A stretch of DNA of 64,000 bases from assembly GCA_028571685.1 (NCBI GenBank), contig CM053162.1, positions 8,250,001 through 8,314,000 of the forward strand. Direction: 5' to 3'. The position numbers and the translations under genes were made by a program. Below the pieces are notes generated by a model. That model was given only the letters and a program-made list of their open reading frames with translations. It did not search any database and had not been told where the DNA came from. The stretch comes from Heterohyrax brucei (taxonomy: Eukaryota; Chordata; Mammalia; Hyracoidea; Procaviidae). Below, piece by piece: positions 33,998 to 44,145 of the stretch (positions within the stretch are counted from its first letter, which is position 1; every line of letters begins with the position of its first letter).

Positions 33998-34147
33998 ACA
34001 GCATCCTATAAATGCATAGAACCATAAAGCACACACAAAAAATGGTCACATTGTGTCCACAAACCTAGTTCATTTTTGTCTGAAGAATTGACCTCCACTT
34101 CCATTCTTGCTGAGCAACTCAACAACAATACTCTCTATGCTATCTCA
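33998..34147 (-). other. Opposite-strand L1 pieces embedded in the 3' UTR
   Basis: agcatcctataaatgcatag ... gaattgacctccact matches reversed L1 3' UTR at 37,444-37,553. It is followed by gcaactcaacaacaatactc (34,114), identical to the reversed ORF1 text at 32,176. The normal 3' UTR order resumes at ctgtatcaaca (34,161). Confidence 0.7.
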
Positions 34148-34667
34148 TGTGAATGGAAGACTGTATCAACATAGGACCAGAAGAAACAGATGGTTACCAG
34201 CCACCACCAAACACAGCCATGATGGGGCACACAATATTGTGCCCCTGTGGCAACATGAGGAAGAAAAGTGTGCAGCTCAAGAACTCTACTAAAAAACCAC
34301 AATTGGCGTTCCAACATCCTGGGGGATCCCTTGGGAGCATGACCCCTGCAGTTGCTGCTGATCCTGTCTAGAAAACTCTACTGAGGTCAACTCTTCAGGC
34401 AAAAATGTACTAGACTTGGGAACACAATGTGACTGTTTGATGTGTGTACTTTATGGTTCTATGCATTTATATGACGTTGTCCTTCTGGTCTCTTTCTAGG
34501 TGGGAGAGAAGGACATGGAAACAAGAGGGCAGGAGCTTGTTGAGAAGATACAACAAGTATGGAATGAAAACGTGGAGTATGCTGTCACCAGACAAAGAGA
34601 GCAGAAAGAGCTGCAGATGCGTGAGAAAGCAAAATTGATTTGGATTGTATACTTTCATTTAATCACA

Positions 34668-34690
34668 GCCAGCCAAGTGCCATCGAGTCA
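34668..34690 (-). mobile_element. 23-base AfroSINE/RTE 3' terminus with perfect 7-base duplication
   Basis: gccagccaagtgccatcgag plus tca, flanked on both sides by aatcaca (34,661-34,667 and 34,691-34,697). Confidence 0.7.
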
Positions 34691-34710
34691 AATCACAATA
34701 AGAAATATAT

Positions 34711-35702
34711 ATATAATAAAAACATCTCTTAAGTTCAAAAAGTTAGAACATGAAAACCATACGAAAATAAAAAGATACAAACAAAACTTTTAAAGAAAAA
34801 ATATATTATTTGAAATAAAAAATACACCAGATATGATTAAGCACAGATTAGACAAAGAACAAAAACATGATCATTTACTTCAATGATAGAAACTTTCTGA
34901 AATAAACAGAATAAAACAAAACAATAAATTGAACAGAGCATCAATGAACTACAAATCAATACATAAGTGGTCTAAAATATAAGTCATTGAAGCCCCAGAA
35001 ATAGAAAGGAGTTAGACAACTATTTAATGAAATCATGCTTAAAATTCTTCCAAATTTGATAAAAAATATAAACTCATAGATTTAAGGTGTTCACAACCCA
35101 AACAGAATGAGCGTAACAAAAATCACACAAAAATTCACCAAAATAAAATTGCCATAGCTATATAAAAATTTAGACAATTCCTTTAAGCAGAGAGAACATG
35201 TTACCACATAAAAATTTGAATCTACACAAAGCAATGAACAAGATTATAACTTGTAAACCTACATGCAAATACAATGTTTTCTCATTTGGAATCTCTTTAC
35301 AAGATAATTGGTTGTACAAAGTGAAAGTAATAGTGATGCATTGTAGGGTTTATAGCAAAAATAGGGGTGAAATGTCTGACAAAAGTAATACCAACGACTG
35401 GATGAGGGAATGAACAAATTGTAAAATTTTTACACTATTCATCAAGTCATACTCTTTTAACCAAAAATGTAAAAGCATAGGAATGCAGACTGTAAACCAT
35501 AAAGAAATCACTAAAGCACATGGACTGATACAGCTAACAAGCCAACAAACTGAAATAAAGTGCGACCCTAAAAATTATTCTATCCAAAAGGATTTAGGAA
35601 AAGTGAAAGAATAATATATTAGACAACTACAGCAAGGTGAACAATTTAAACTTGACCATATCAATAATTATGCTGTATGTAAAGGATATAAACTATGCTT
35701 CA
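34711..35702 (+). mobile_element. Ancient L1M host element, piece 2 (ORF1 to start of ORF2)
   Basis: aataaaaaatacaccagata, agcacagattagacaaag, cttccaaatttgataaaaaat and ccatatcaataattatgctg follow old L1M ORF1 and, at the end, the first codons of the ORF2 endonuclease. A further 29 bases (35,926-35,954, attcaattatttagagc) continue it beyond the MITE. No frame is open. The next piece is at 54,303. Confidence 0.7.
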
Positions 35703-35925
35703 GAAACCTCTGGCCCATAGAACAAATCTAGTATTATCACTTTTTTTCTTTCTGTAAATAGCACTTTATTGAAATGCAGTCATGGTCATTCATGAATGTA
35801 TTGTCTATGGTGACTTTAAGCTACAAAAGCAGAGTTGAACAGTTGCTATGGAGACTATATAGCTTGCTAACCATAGAACATTTGTTCTTTGACCCTTTAA
35901 AAAAATAAAAGTTTGTTGAACACCA
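35703..35925 (+). mobile_element. hAT-Charlie-type MITE (MER1-like)
   Basis: ttcagaaacctctggcccat at one end and aaagtttgttgaacacc at the other, with cattcatgaatgtattgtctatgg-type core and gcagagttgaacagttgc. Same family as 56,732-57,056. Exact family name uncertain. Confidence 0.65.
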
Positions 35926-35954
35926 GTACTATTCAATTATTTAGAGCATTAAAA

Positions 35955-36717
35955 TGAAATGAATACTCCCAGATTCATTCTTCAGAGCCAGCATAAACCA
36001 ATACCAAAACAAGGCAAAGACATCACACCAAAAAAAAAAAAAAATTTACCGACAATACGTCTGGTGAATATAGATGCAAAAATGTTCAGTACAATCCTTA
36101 CCAATAGAATTCAGCAGCATATTAAAAAATCATATACTACGACCAAGTGAGATTTATAAAAGATGAGAGGATAGTTCAGCATGAGAAAATCAACAATGTA
36201 AAACACCATATAAGTAAAAGAACCACACAATCATCTCAATCAATTCAGAAGAGAAACTGGATAAAGTCCAGCACACATGCTTGATAAAAAACACTCAATA
36301 AAATAGAAGTAGAATGGATATTCTTCAACATACTAAACAGTATCCATACAAAATCAGCAGCTGATATCACCTTCAGTGAAGAAAAGTTGAAAATATTTCC
36401 ACAAAGAATGGGAAAAGACAAGGATGTCTTTATCACTACTCCTACTTACTTTGTGGTAGAAATTCTAGATAGAGTATGAAGGCAAGAAAAAGAAATTCAG
36501 GGAATTCAAGTTGAAAAGAAAGTAAAACTATCCCTATTTGCAGACAATATGGCACCACTCATACAGAACACTAAAGATTGAACAGGAAACCAACAGAAAG
36601 TAATACAAGATTCAGTAGAGTAGCAGGATACATGATGAACATACAAAATTCAGTTGAATTCCTGCATACCAACAAAGAGAACTTCAAAAAGAAACTAACA
36701 AAAAATGAAGCCGAGTG
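35955..36717 (+). mobile_element. L1 LINE copy G, piece 1: ORF2 reverse transcriptase
   Basis: Forward L1, 5'-truncated in the reverse transcriptase. ccaataccaaaacaaggcaa, atacgtctggtgaatataga and ggatacatgatgaacataca are conserved ORF2 blocks. The catalytic box around 36,533-36,550 reads ctatttgcagacaatatg, i.e. F-A-D-N-M, so the second aspartate has become asparagine. Interrupted at 36,717 by an RTE; continues at 45,484. Confidence 0.82.
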
Positions 36718-37234
36718 TCAGGACAAGTTCTTAGGAGCAACTGAGTTGGTTCTAACCCCATGTGTAACAAAACTAAACACTGGCTGGTCCTGCACCATGC
36801 CCACAATCATTTTTATGTTTAATCCCATTGTTGTAGCCACTGCGTCAATCTGTCTTGTCACGGGTCTTCCACTTTCTCACCGACCTTTTGCTTTACCAAG
36901 AATGAAGTCCCTCTCCAGGGATTGATCCCTCCTGACATGTCTGAAGTATGTAAGACACTGTCTTGCCATCTTTGCTTCCGAGGAGCATTCTGGTTGTACT
37001 TTTTCGAGAACAGATCTCTTTGTTCTTTTGGCAGTGCATGGTACATTCAACACTCTTCTTCAACACCACAATTTCAGAGCATCAGTTCTTTCTACCTTCT
37101 TTATTCATTGTCTAGCTTTTGTATACATATGATGCAACTGAAAATACCACGGCTTTGGTTAGGTGTACTTTGGAGTTTTACTTTTCAACAGTTTAAAGCA
37201 GATTTTCCAAATGAGATTCATCTTTGGACTTCTT
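36718..37234 (-). mobile_element. Full-length RTE copy E, piece 1 (3' end)
   Basis: Reversed RTE 3' end: tcttaggagcaactgagttgg at the terminus, then caatctgtcttgtcacggg, ctccagggattgatccctcc, tcttttggcagtgcatgg. It stops at tctttggacttctt (37,221-37,234), where an L1 was inserted, and resumes at 41,674 with tcctttgatttctt. Confidence 0.88.
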
Positions 37235-38224
37235 ATTTTTTTTGTATTTACATATTTTTTAAATTATGATTCAGTGAAAATGTACATTCACATGTAAATT
37301 TGCATGCCCAACTATGTGCAGCTTCCACTGCTCTCCCTGCCTGGTGACAGGACACTGTTCCACTCCATTCTATACATGCCATATCCTCCCAGCAATCTCT
37401 TATCCCTTCCTCTCCATTCTCTCCCCAAATCCAGTAAGAGGTCAGCATGACAACATCCTATAGATGCACAGAATCATAAAGTACACACATGATATAGTCA
37501 TTCTGTGTCACCAAGTCCAATCCATTCTTGTGTGAAGAGTTGACCTCCATTACGATTTTATGGACAGGGGCAGCATCAGGGTAAGGGGACATGCTCCTAG
37601 CAGAATCCTGAGGCCCCTGGACCATCAACTGTGGTCTTTTAGCGAAGATTTCAGGGTGCACACCTTTTTATTCTTGTGTTGCCAGGGAGACTCAACTTTG
37701 TGAGCCCCATCAAGGCTATTGCTGGTGGTGGCTGGACACCATCCTGTTCTTCCGGTCGCATGTCAAAGTAGTCACCCACTCACGTGGGTCTCTCTGTCTT
37801 CTAGGTTCTCTTTCCCCCATGTCATTTTGGTCCTTGGTGATCATCTGTTCCTGCTGAGTTGGGTCCATTTGGTGTACCTCAAATGGCAGGCTGGCAGTTT
37901 TTAAGACCCTAGATGCCACTCACCGATGCGAGGTGCAGAAGACTCTCTCAGCAAAGCACTATTTGTGCCAGTTGGCCTCGAATTCCCCTGACAGTATGGT
38001 CCCGACCCCCTGCCCCAGCTACTCTGTCCTTGCAATAGTGGGTTAAGATGAGAGGAGTAATCAGTTAAAATTCACCTTTCTAATGTGTGCTGTCCCAGAT
38101 TTCACTGAACCAACTTTCTATTAACTATCTAATCTATATCCCCCTCTTTTCCCCCTCCCTCCCCACCCTTGCTGCTGTCAAAGTCTTTTCTTCTACACAT
38201 GAGTCTGTTTTTAAATTCTTATTG

Positions 38225-39440
38225 TAGGGGTCTCATACAATATTTGTCCTTTTGTCGCTGATTACTTTCACTCAGCATAATGACCTCCAATTGAAACCAG
38301 GTTATAAGATGTTTCCTAAAATCATCATTGTTCTTTATCATTGCAGAGTGTTCCACTGAGTATATATACCATCGTTTAACTATCCATTGCTCTGTTGTTG
38401 GGCATCTGGGTTGATTCCACCTCCTTCTCATTAAAAAATGTCACTGAAATTTGTATTGGGATTGCATTGTATATGTAGATGGCTTTGAGTAAAATAGACA
38501 TTTTCACAACATCGAGTCTTTTTATCCACAAGCAGGGTAAGTTTCTCGAATTATGTAAGTCTCTCATACTTTCTTGTAGCAAGAGTTTATAGTTCTCTTT
38601 GTAAAGGTCTGTTATTTCTCTGGCTAGGTTTATTTCTAGGTATTTTATCCAAGTTGGTGTGGATTTTATTGAGAATTGCTTTATGTGCTAACACACGGTC
38701 TATTCTGGAAAATGGTCCATGTATGCTGGAGAAGAAGGTGTAGTTGTCTGCTAATGGATAGAAAGTTTTGTATATGTCGACAAGGTCTAGTTAATTGTGG
38801 CAATAATATCTTCTGTGTCTTTACTGAGCTCTTTTCTAGAGGATCTGTCCAGTGTTGAGAGTGGGATGTTGAAGTCTTCCACTATTATTGTGGAGTGATC
38901 TATCTTACTTTTGAATGCAGTCAGTGTTTCTTTGATTTATTTAGATGCTCTAGTATTGAGTGCATGAATATTTAAGATTGTTAAGTCCTGCTTGTGTACT
39001 GACTCTTTTGGCAATAATGTCCCTCTGTGTCCACAATGGTGGATTTTACATTAAAATCTATTTTATATGAGATTAGTATTGCCACACCTGTTCTTCTTTG
39101 TCTATTGTTAGCTTGATATGTATTCTTCCATTCTTTAATTTTTACTGTGTTCATATCTTTAAGTCTAATGTGATTTTCTTATAAGAAACATAAAGATGTG
39201 TTGTGTCTTTTGACCCAAGATGTCACTCATGTGTTTATTGGAACATTCAGTCCATTAACATTCAATGTAATTATTGATAGGTATGTGTTTAGTGCTGTCA
39301 TCATGATGTGTTTCTTTATGTTGATGTTTTCTCTGTTGTTCTTACTATTCTCTTCTGGAATCTTCTTCTTTATGAGTTCATTTTTCACCTTTTTCAGGGT
39401 TGGTTTGTGGTTGTTGAGACTCCTGTATTACATTTCTTGA
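38225..39440 (-). pseudogene. L1 ORF2 with reverse transcriptase core deleted
   Basis: Three parts are fused: the extreme C-terminus (38,225-38,421), a middle piece after the palm (38,422-38,650, with KRLDVVKMSILLKAIYIYNAIPIQI) and the endonuclease (38,655-39,440). The first join is in frame in the 68-codon stretch at 38,582-38,376, which reads ...FNEKEVESTQMPNN, linking the middle domain to the C-terminal G-I-x-S-T-Q-M-P-N-N-like block. The second deletion removes the whole catalytic palm, so the copy cannot make reverse transcriptase. Confidence 0.8.
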
Positions 39441-39730
39441 TTTTATATGTTGCATCTTTATTGTGCTTTGTGGCTACCCAGTGAATCCCTTTAATAGTCT
39501 ATGTTTAAATCCAATTTTAACTACTGCAAGTCTTATTAACTTCCTCTCCATCTGGAAGGACTGCAAAGACTGTAGTACATCTCTCTTTTCAATATGATGA
39601 CATCATAGCTTTCATAATATGATCACTAGATCACTTCTTTTAATAGTATAGCTTTGATTGAGTTTGGAACCTTTCCTAACTGAGCAGATTTCTGGATGAT
39701 GTGTCCTGTATTTCCTCCTAAAATATAGAG

Positions 39731-40470
39731 TTAATGGTTTTGTTCTTGTAAGCCAAGAGCTTCTTTCAGTATTTCTTGTAGCTTTGGTTTGGTTTTTACA
39801 AAGTCTCTGTGTTTCTGTTTATCTGTGAATGTCTTAATTTCATTTTCATATTTGAAAGATAGTTTTGCAGGATGTATAATTCTTGGCTGGAAGTTTTTCT
39901 CCTTTAGGGCTTTGAATGTGTCATTCCATTGTCTCCTTGTCAGCTTTGTTTCTGACAAATGAAAGCCTACAGAGTTTCCCTCTGAATGCTAGCTTTGTTT
40001 AGAGTCTTGCTACCTTTAAGAGTTTCTGCTTATATTTCATCTTATTAAGCTTGATTATAATATGTCTTGGAGTCTTTCTTTTGAGATCTATACTGAGTGG
40101 CATTCAATATTCATCTTGGATATCTATATTCTCCTCTCATAATTTCTGGGAAGTTTTCTGTCAGCACTTCAACAACTTTACTCTCTGTGTTCTCAGGTAT
40201 CCTGCCCTGTTTAGAAACTCCAATTAATCATAGATTCTTCCTCTTAATAGAGTCCTACATGCTTCTTAACACTTCTTCATTTTTCTTGTTTCTCTCCTGA
40301 TTTCTTCTTATAGATGCTGGAGTCAGTAGCTCTGTTTTCCAAGTCAGAAAGTCTATTTTCCATTTGTTCCATTCTGTTTTCTTGGCTTTGAATTGAAATT
40401 TCTATCTCTTGGATTTTGTTATCGATCTGTTGCATTTCAGAGTACTGGTGTTCCATCATTTTTGCTTAGT
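39731..40470 (-). pseudogene. L1 ORF1, best-preserved copy in the window
   Basis: Two open pieces remain. 40,459-40,277 is a coiled-coil (heptads in NKIQEIEISIQSQENRMEQM, ENRLSDLENRATD), the trimerisation part of ORF1p. 39,958-39,731 is the C-terminal domain (RRQWNDTFKALKEKNFQPRI, IHPAKLSFKYENEIKTFTDK). A frameshifted gap separates them. The protein would bind L1 RNA; it is broken here. Confidence 0.85.
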
Positions 40471-40639
40471 TTTTCATTTTAGTCTGCTGCATTTTGTAAG
40501 GGCTAGGAGGGCTCTCTATATAATCCATTTGTACTCACCCTCCAACAGTTTCAGATAGGCTTCTTCATCTGTGACATTCTTTTTGGGGGTCTTCTTAAGC
40601 CATGAGTGACTTCTTCTTTACATTTTTATCCAAAGTTTG

Positions 40640-41673
40640 CTTCTCTTTGGGCATCTGGAGGTTGTTTTGTTTCTTCAGTGTTGCCTTAACAGGATCTAAA
40701 ACAGTCTGAAAAGGAAAGTGATCATCAGACACCTCTGTGTACTCCAGTGACTGGGCTCAGTGGAATATCTGGAGCAGTGGGCTCCACCTCCTGATTGGCA
40801 AAGACATGGACCTTCCTATAGAATCACTGGGGAGCTGTCAGCTGACCCTTTAATGTCAGTCAATAAAAACTGGAAGAGATGCCATCACAATGCACCACAG
40901 TTATTTCTCTAGACAGTCTTACATTGAAAGGCAAAAGGTATCTGATAGCTTCCAAAGTCAGTCAGGCTTTCAGATGTACAAGTTCCTCTTCCAAGTTGGC
41001 AAAGTGAGCACCTATATATCCAATCCCAAATGCTGTAAACTAGTTTGAAATACAGGAAGGCTAATACCCTGCTGTCATCTGCTGCTGGGTCCCCCTTGAA
41101 GGACTCACTGTGCAAAATACTGCTTTTCTGCTGGAAAAGAGCTCTCCTCCAGACAGGCACTGCCTCCCAGCCTGGGAATTAGGTCCAGATGAAGCCTCTG
41201 AATGGGTATCTCTGCCTCCCAGTGAAATAAGATTATGTCCTGCACAAGCTCCCCTGCCTGCCTCGGAACAGGCTACTCAGTGGCAGAGGCTTGCAGAGAG
41301 CATCCACAAGTGCCGAGGTGCACGAGTCTAAAGCCAAGCTCTCAAAATGTGGCAAATCCACCCACTGACCTCATCAACAGTGCATCTGAGCTTAAGTGCC
41401 AGTCAAGCCCCAGTCCCGCCTGCTGGCTGAGACAGAGAAAAAATAATTAAAAAGGTGAGTTACCTTTGGTCCGTGAGAGCTGGCACTCAACAAAGGCGAA
41501 AGAGAAGAATTTCCCTGTTCAGTGGTATGTACTCCAAATTGACAGCCCCATGCCATGTTCTAGGTTCACTAGGTGTCCCCAAGCCTCCATTTAATTATGA
41601 GTTCAGTTCTTGGTTTCCAGAAGGATTTAGGGAGATATGAGTTTAATCTGCCGTCTTGACTTTGCCTCCTCCG
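40640..41673 (-). promoter_or_regulatory. L1 5' leader
   Basis: Same leader type as 2,020-3,119 and 32,630-33,725. The start motif is changed (tcaagacggc in place of ccaagatggc). Several 60-73-codon frames antisense to it are chance. Confidence 0.55.
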
Positions 41674-41674
41674 T

Positions 41675-42900
41675 CCTTTGATTTCTTGACTGCTGCTTCC
41701 ATGGCTGTTGATTGTGGAGCCAACTAAAATATTCTTGATGAACTTAATCCTTTCTCGGTTTATCATAATGTTTTTAATCGGTCCAGTTGTGAAGATTTTT
41801 GTTTTCTTGATGTTGAGGTACAATCCATACTGAAGCCTGTGGTCTTTGATCTTCATCAATAAGTGTTTCAAATTCCCTTCACTTTCAGCAAGCAAAGTTG
41901 TATCATCTATGTAAAGCAAGTTGTTAATGAGTCTTCCTCCAATCCTGATGCCTAATTCTTCTTCATATACTCCAGTTTCTTGGTATTTACTCCACATACA
42001 GATTGAAAAGGTAGAATGGCATTATATGACCCTAAAACACACCTTTCCTGACTTTAAACCATGCAGTGTACCCTTGTTCTGTTCACATGACTGCCTTTTG
42101 ATCCATGTACAGATTCCTCATGACCACAATTAAATGTTCTGGAATTCCCATTTTCTGCAACGTTATCCATAATTTTTTATGGTCCACACAGTTGAATGTC
42201 TTTGCATAGTCAATGAAACACAGGTTAACATCTTTCTGTTATTGTCTGCTTTCTGCCAGGGTTCATCTGACATCAGCAGTGGTATCCCTGGTTGCACATC
42301 CTCTTCTGAATCTGGCTTGAATTTCTGACAGTTTCCTGTCAGTATACTTTTACAATTGCTTTTGAATGATCTTTGGCGAAATTTTATTCACACGGCATTA
42401 ATGATGTTCATAATTTATGCATTCAATTGGATGCATAAATTGAATCACCTTTCTTTGGAATGGGCACAAATATGGATCTCTTTCAGTGGATTGGTCAGGT
42501 AGCTGTCCTTCAAATTTCTTGGCATAGATGAGTGAGGACATTCAGTGCTGCATTTCTTGAATCACTTTCTTGGGAATAGGCATAAATATGAAATTCTTCT
42601 GTGGGTTGGCCTGGTAGCTGTCCTCCAAATTCCTTGACACAGACAAGTTAGCACTTCCAGTGCTGCATCAATTTGTTGAAACATCTCAACTGATATTCCA
42701 TCAATCCCTGGAAATTTGTTTTTCACCAATGCTTTCAGTGCAGCTTCAACTTCTTTCTTCAGTACCTTCAGTTCCTGGTCATATGCTATCTCTTGAAATG
42801 GTTGAATGTTGACCAGCTCTTTCTGGTATGATGACTGTGTATTCCTCCCATCTTCTTTCAGTGCTACGTGAGTCGTTTTTTCCCCTGTAGAATCCTTCAC
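41675..42900 (-). pseudogene. RTE reverse transcriptase, broken
   Basis: 42,900-42,562 gives the N-terminal fingers (LKKEVEAALKALVKNKFPGI, DGISVEMFQQ). 41,997-41,675 gives GIRIGGRLINNLLYIDDTTL, the catalytic box as Y-I-D-D (both aspartates kept), and LQYGLYLNIKKTKI, the following motif. Between them the frame is broken by stops and by the tandem duplication. The second frame does not end at the RTE/L1 junction but reads on to 41,569 in the L1 leader. Dead copy with an intact active-site box. Confidence 0.82.
42441..42669 (-). repeat. Local tandem duplication (about 116 bases, two units)
   Basis: Units start tgaatcac at 42,441 and 42,558 and end with agtgctgcat; both include ggtagctgtcc(t/c)(t/c)caaatt. 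Normal RTE has one unit. A hairpin with 11-base arms (42,412-42,422 and 42,431-42,441) lies at the left edge. Confidence 0.75.
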
Positions 42901-43132
42901 TACTGCATCTCGATGCTTGACTTTTTTTCTTCACATCTTTCAGCTTGAGAAATGCAGAGCGTGTTCTTCCCTTTGGCTGTCTATTTCCAGCTCTTTGAGC
43001 ATATCATTATAATCCTTTGCTTTGTCTTCTCAAGCTGCCCTTTGAAATCTTCTGTTCAGTTCTTTTACTTCATTATTTCTTCCTTTTGCTTTAGCTACTC
43101 AACTTTCAATAACAACATTCAGAGTCTCTTCT

Positions 43133-44145
43133 TTATTTATTTTTTATTGTGATTAAGTGAAAGTTTACAAGGCAGGTCAATTTTCCACATAAAACTCCAA
43201 GTACCTGCCTCTCTGCAATTTTATTTGCTCTCCTCCGTCTATGACAGCACACTCTTCTTTTTCACTCTTTACTTCCAGTATCCACTCAACCAACACTGTA
43301 CCCTGCTCTCCACCCTCTCTTCTCCCCTGTAAATAGAAACCAGTAGGACAGCCTCATATATATGTTTTACCATAAAGTATACATACCACATGCATCACTC
43401 TGTATTCCCAAGTCCAGTTCAGTCTTTGACTGAAGTGTTGGCTTCAGCACTGGTTTCAGCTGTAGGCTAGCAGTGGTCTACAGGCCATGTTCTGAGCAGA
43501 CCCTCCAGGTTGTCAGACCATCGATTCTGGTCTTTGAGTTTCACATCTCTTTTTCTCTTGTTACATCAGAAACTCTACATTGTGTTCCCTATCAGAGCTG
43601 TCTTTGGTGGTGGCCGGACACCATCTAGTTTTTCTGCTCCCATGCTGATGTAGTCTCCCAATGATATGGGTCCTTCTGTCTCCTGGGCTCATCTTTCCTT
43701 ATGTCTTTGATGTTCTTGGTTGTCATCTGTTCCAAGTGGTTGGGATGAAGTGATGTTCCTCAGATGGCAGCTTGTTAGCTTTTAAGACGCCAGATGCCAC
43801 TCACTAATTTGAGGTACAGAACACTCTCTTAGAAAAAAAGTAATTATGCCAATTGACCTTGATGTCCCCTGAAAACAAGATCCTTAAACCCCTGTTCCTG
43901 CTACTCTATATTTGAAATATTGGGTTGAATTTAGAAAGCATTTTAGTTTGTGGTGTAGTCTGGTTATATTGGCCTGCCTTCTCCTTCATTCTGTCACTCC
44001 CTTCACCTGACAAAATTCTCATCAACTAACTAACCTGTGAATAATCCTCTCCCTCCCTACCACCCTTGTAGCCATCGAAGAGTATTTTCTTGTTAATAAG
44101 TTTTTCCCTAAGTCCTTACAGTAGCGGTCTCATACCTTATTTGTC
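43133..44145 (-). mobile_element. 5'-truncated L1 (3' UTR only) inserted in the RTE
   Basis: Reverse L1 3' end (tttattgtgattaagtgaaag) through the 3' UTR to the ORF2 stop region (agtagcggtctcatacctta). It is flanked by cagagtctcttct (43,120-43,132) and cagagtctcctct (44,146-44,158), a 13-base target duplication with one mismatch. Confidence 0.9.

Larger units (their letters stand above)
33726..34710 (+). mobile_element. L1 copy D, 3' UTR part in forward orientation
   Basis: Starts agaaagctcctctaatttc, exactly where the inverted part leaves off in element coordinates, and runs through the 3' UTR blocks (gcaggggcagggtct, gctgccatctgaggtatac, tggattgtatactttcattt). It contains a foreign 150-base segment at 33,998-34,147 and a 23-base SINE fragment at 34,668. 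No coding content; the small frames here are incidental. Confidence 0.82.
37235..41673 (-). mobile_element. L1 LINE copy inserted in the RTE, two internal deletions
   Basis: Reverse-strand L1 with poly(T) (37,235) and 3' UTR (to about 38,225) on the left and 5' end (about 41,660, ctgccgtcttgac) on the right. It is flanked by a 14-base duplication (37,221-37,234 and 41,674-41,687, 11 of 14 identical). ORF2 is missing two blocks, at about 38,422 and 38,650, so total length is 4.4 kb where more than 6 kb is expected. Confidence 0.86.
41674..43132 (-). mobile_element. Full-length RTE copy E, piece 2 (reverse transcriptase)
   Basis: Reversed RTE coding region from the reverse transcriptase back to its N-terminal side: ttgttttcttgatgttgagg, tgtttcaaattcccttcac, gagtcttcctccaatcctga, gatattccatcaatccctgg. 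It contains a local duplication (42,441-42,669). It stops at the duplicated cagagtctcttct (43,120-43,132) where another L1 lies. Confidence 0.88.

Noticed and set aside
41110-41640. Overlapping short plus-strand frames
   Set aside because: They are antisense to an L1 5' leader; no splice or start context supports a gene.
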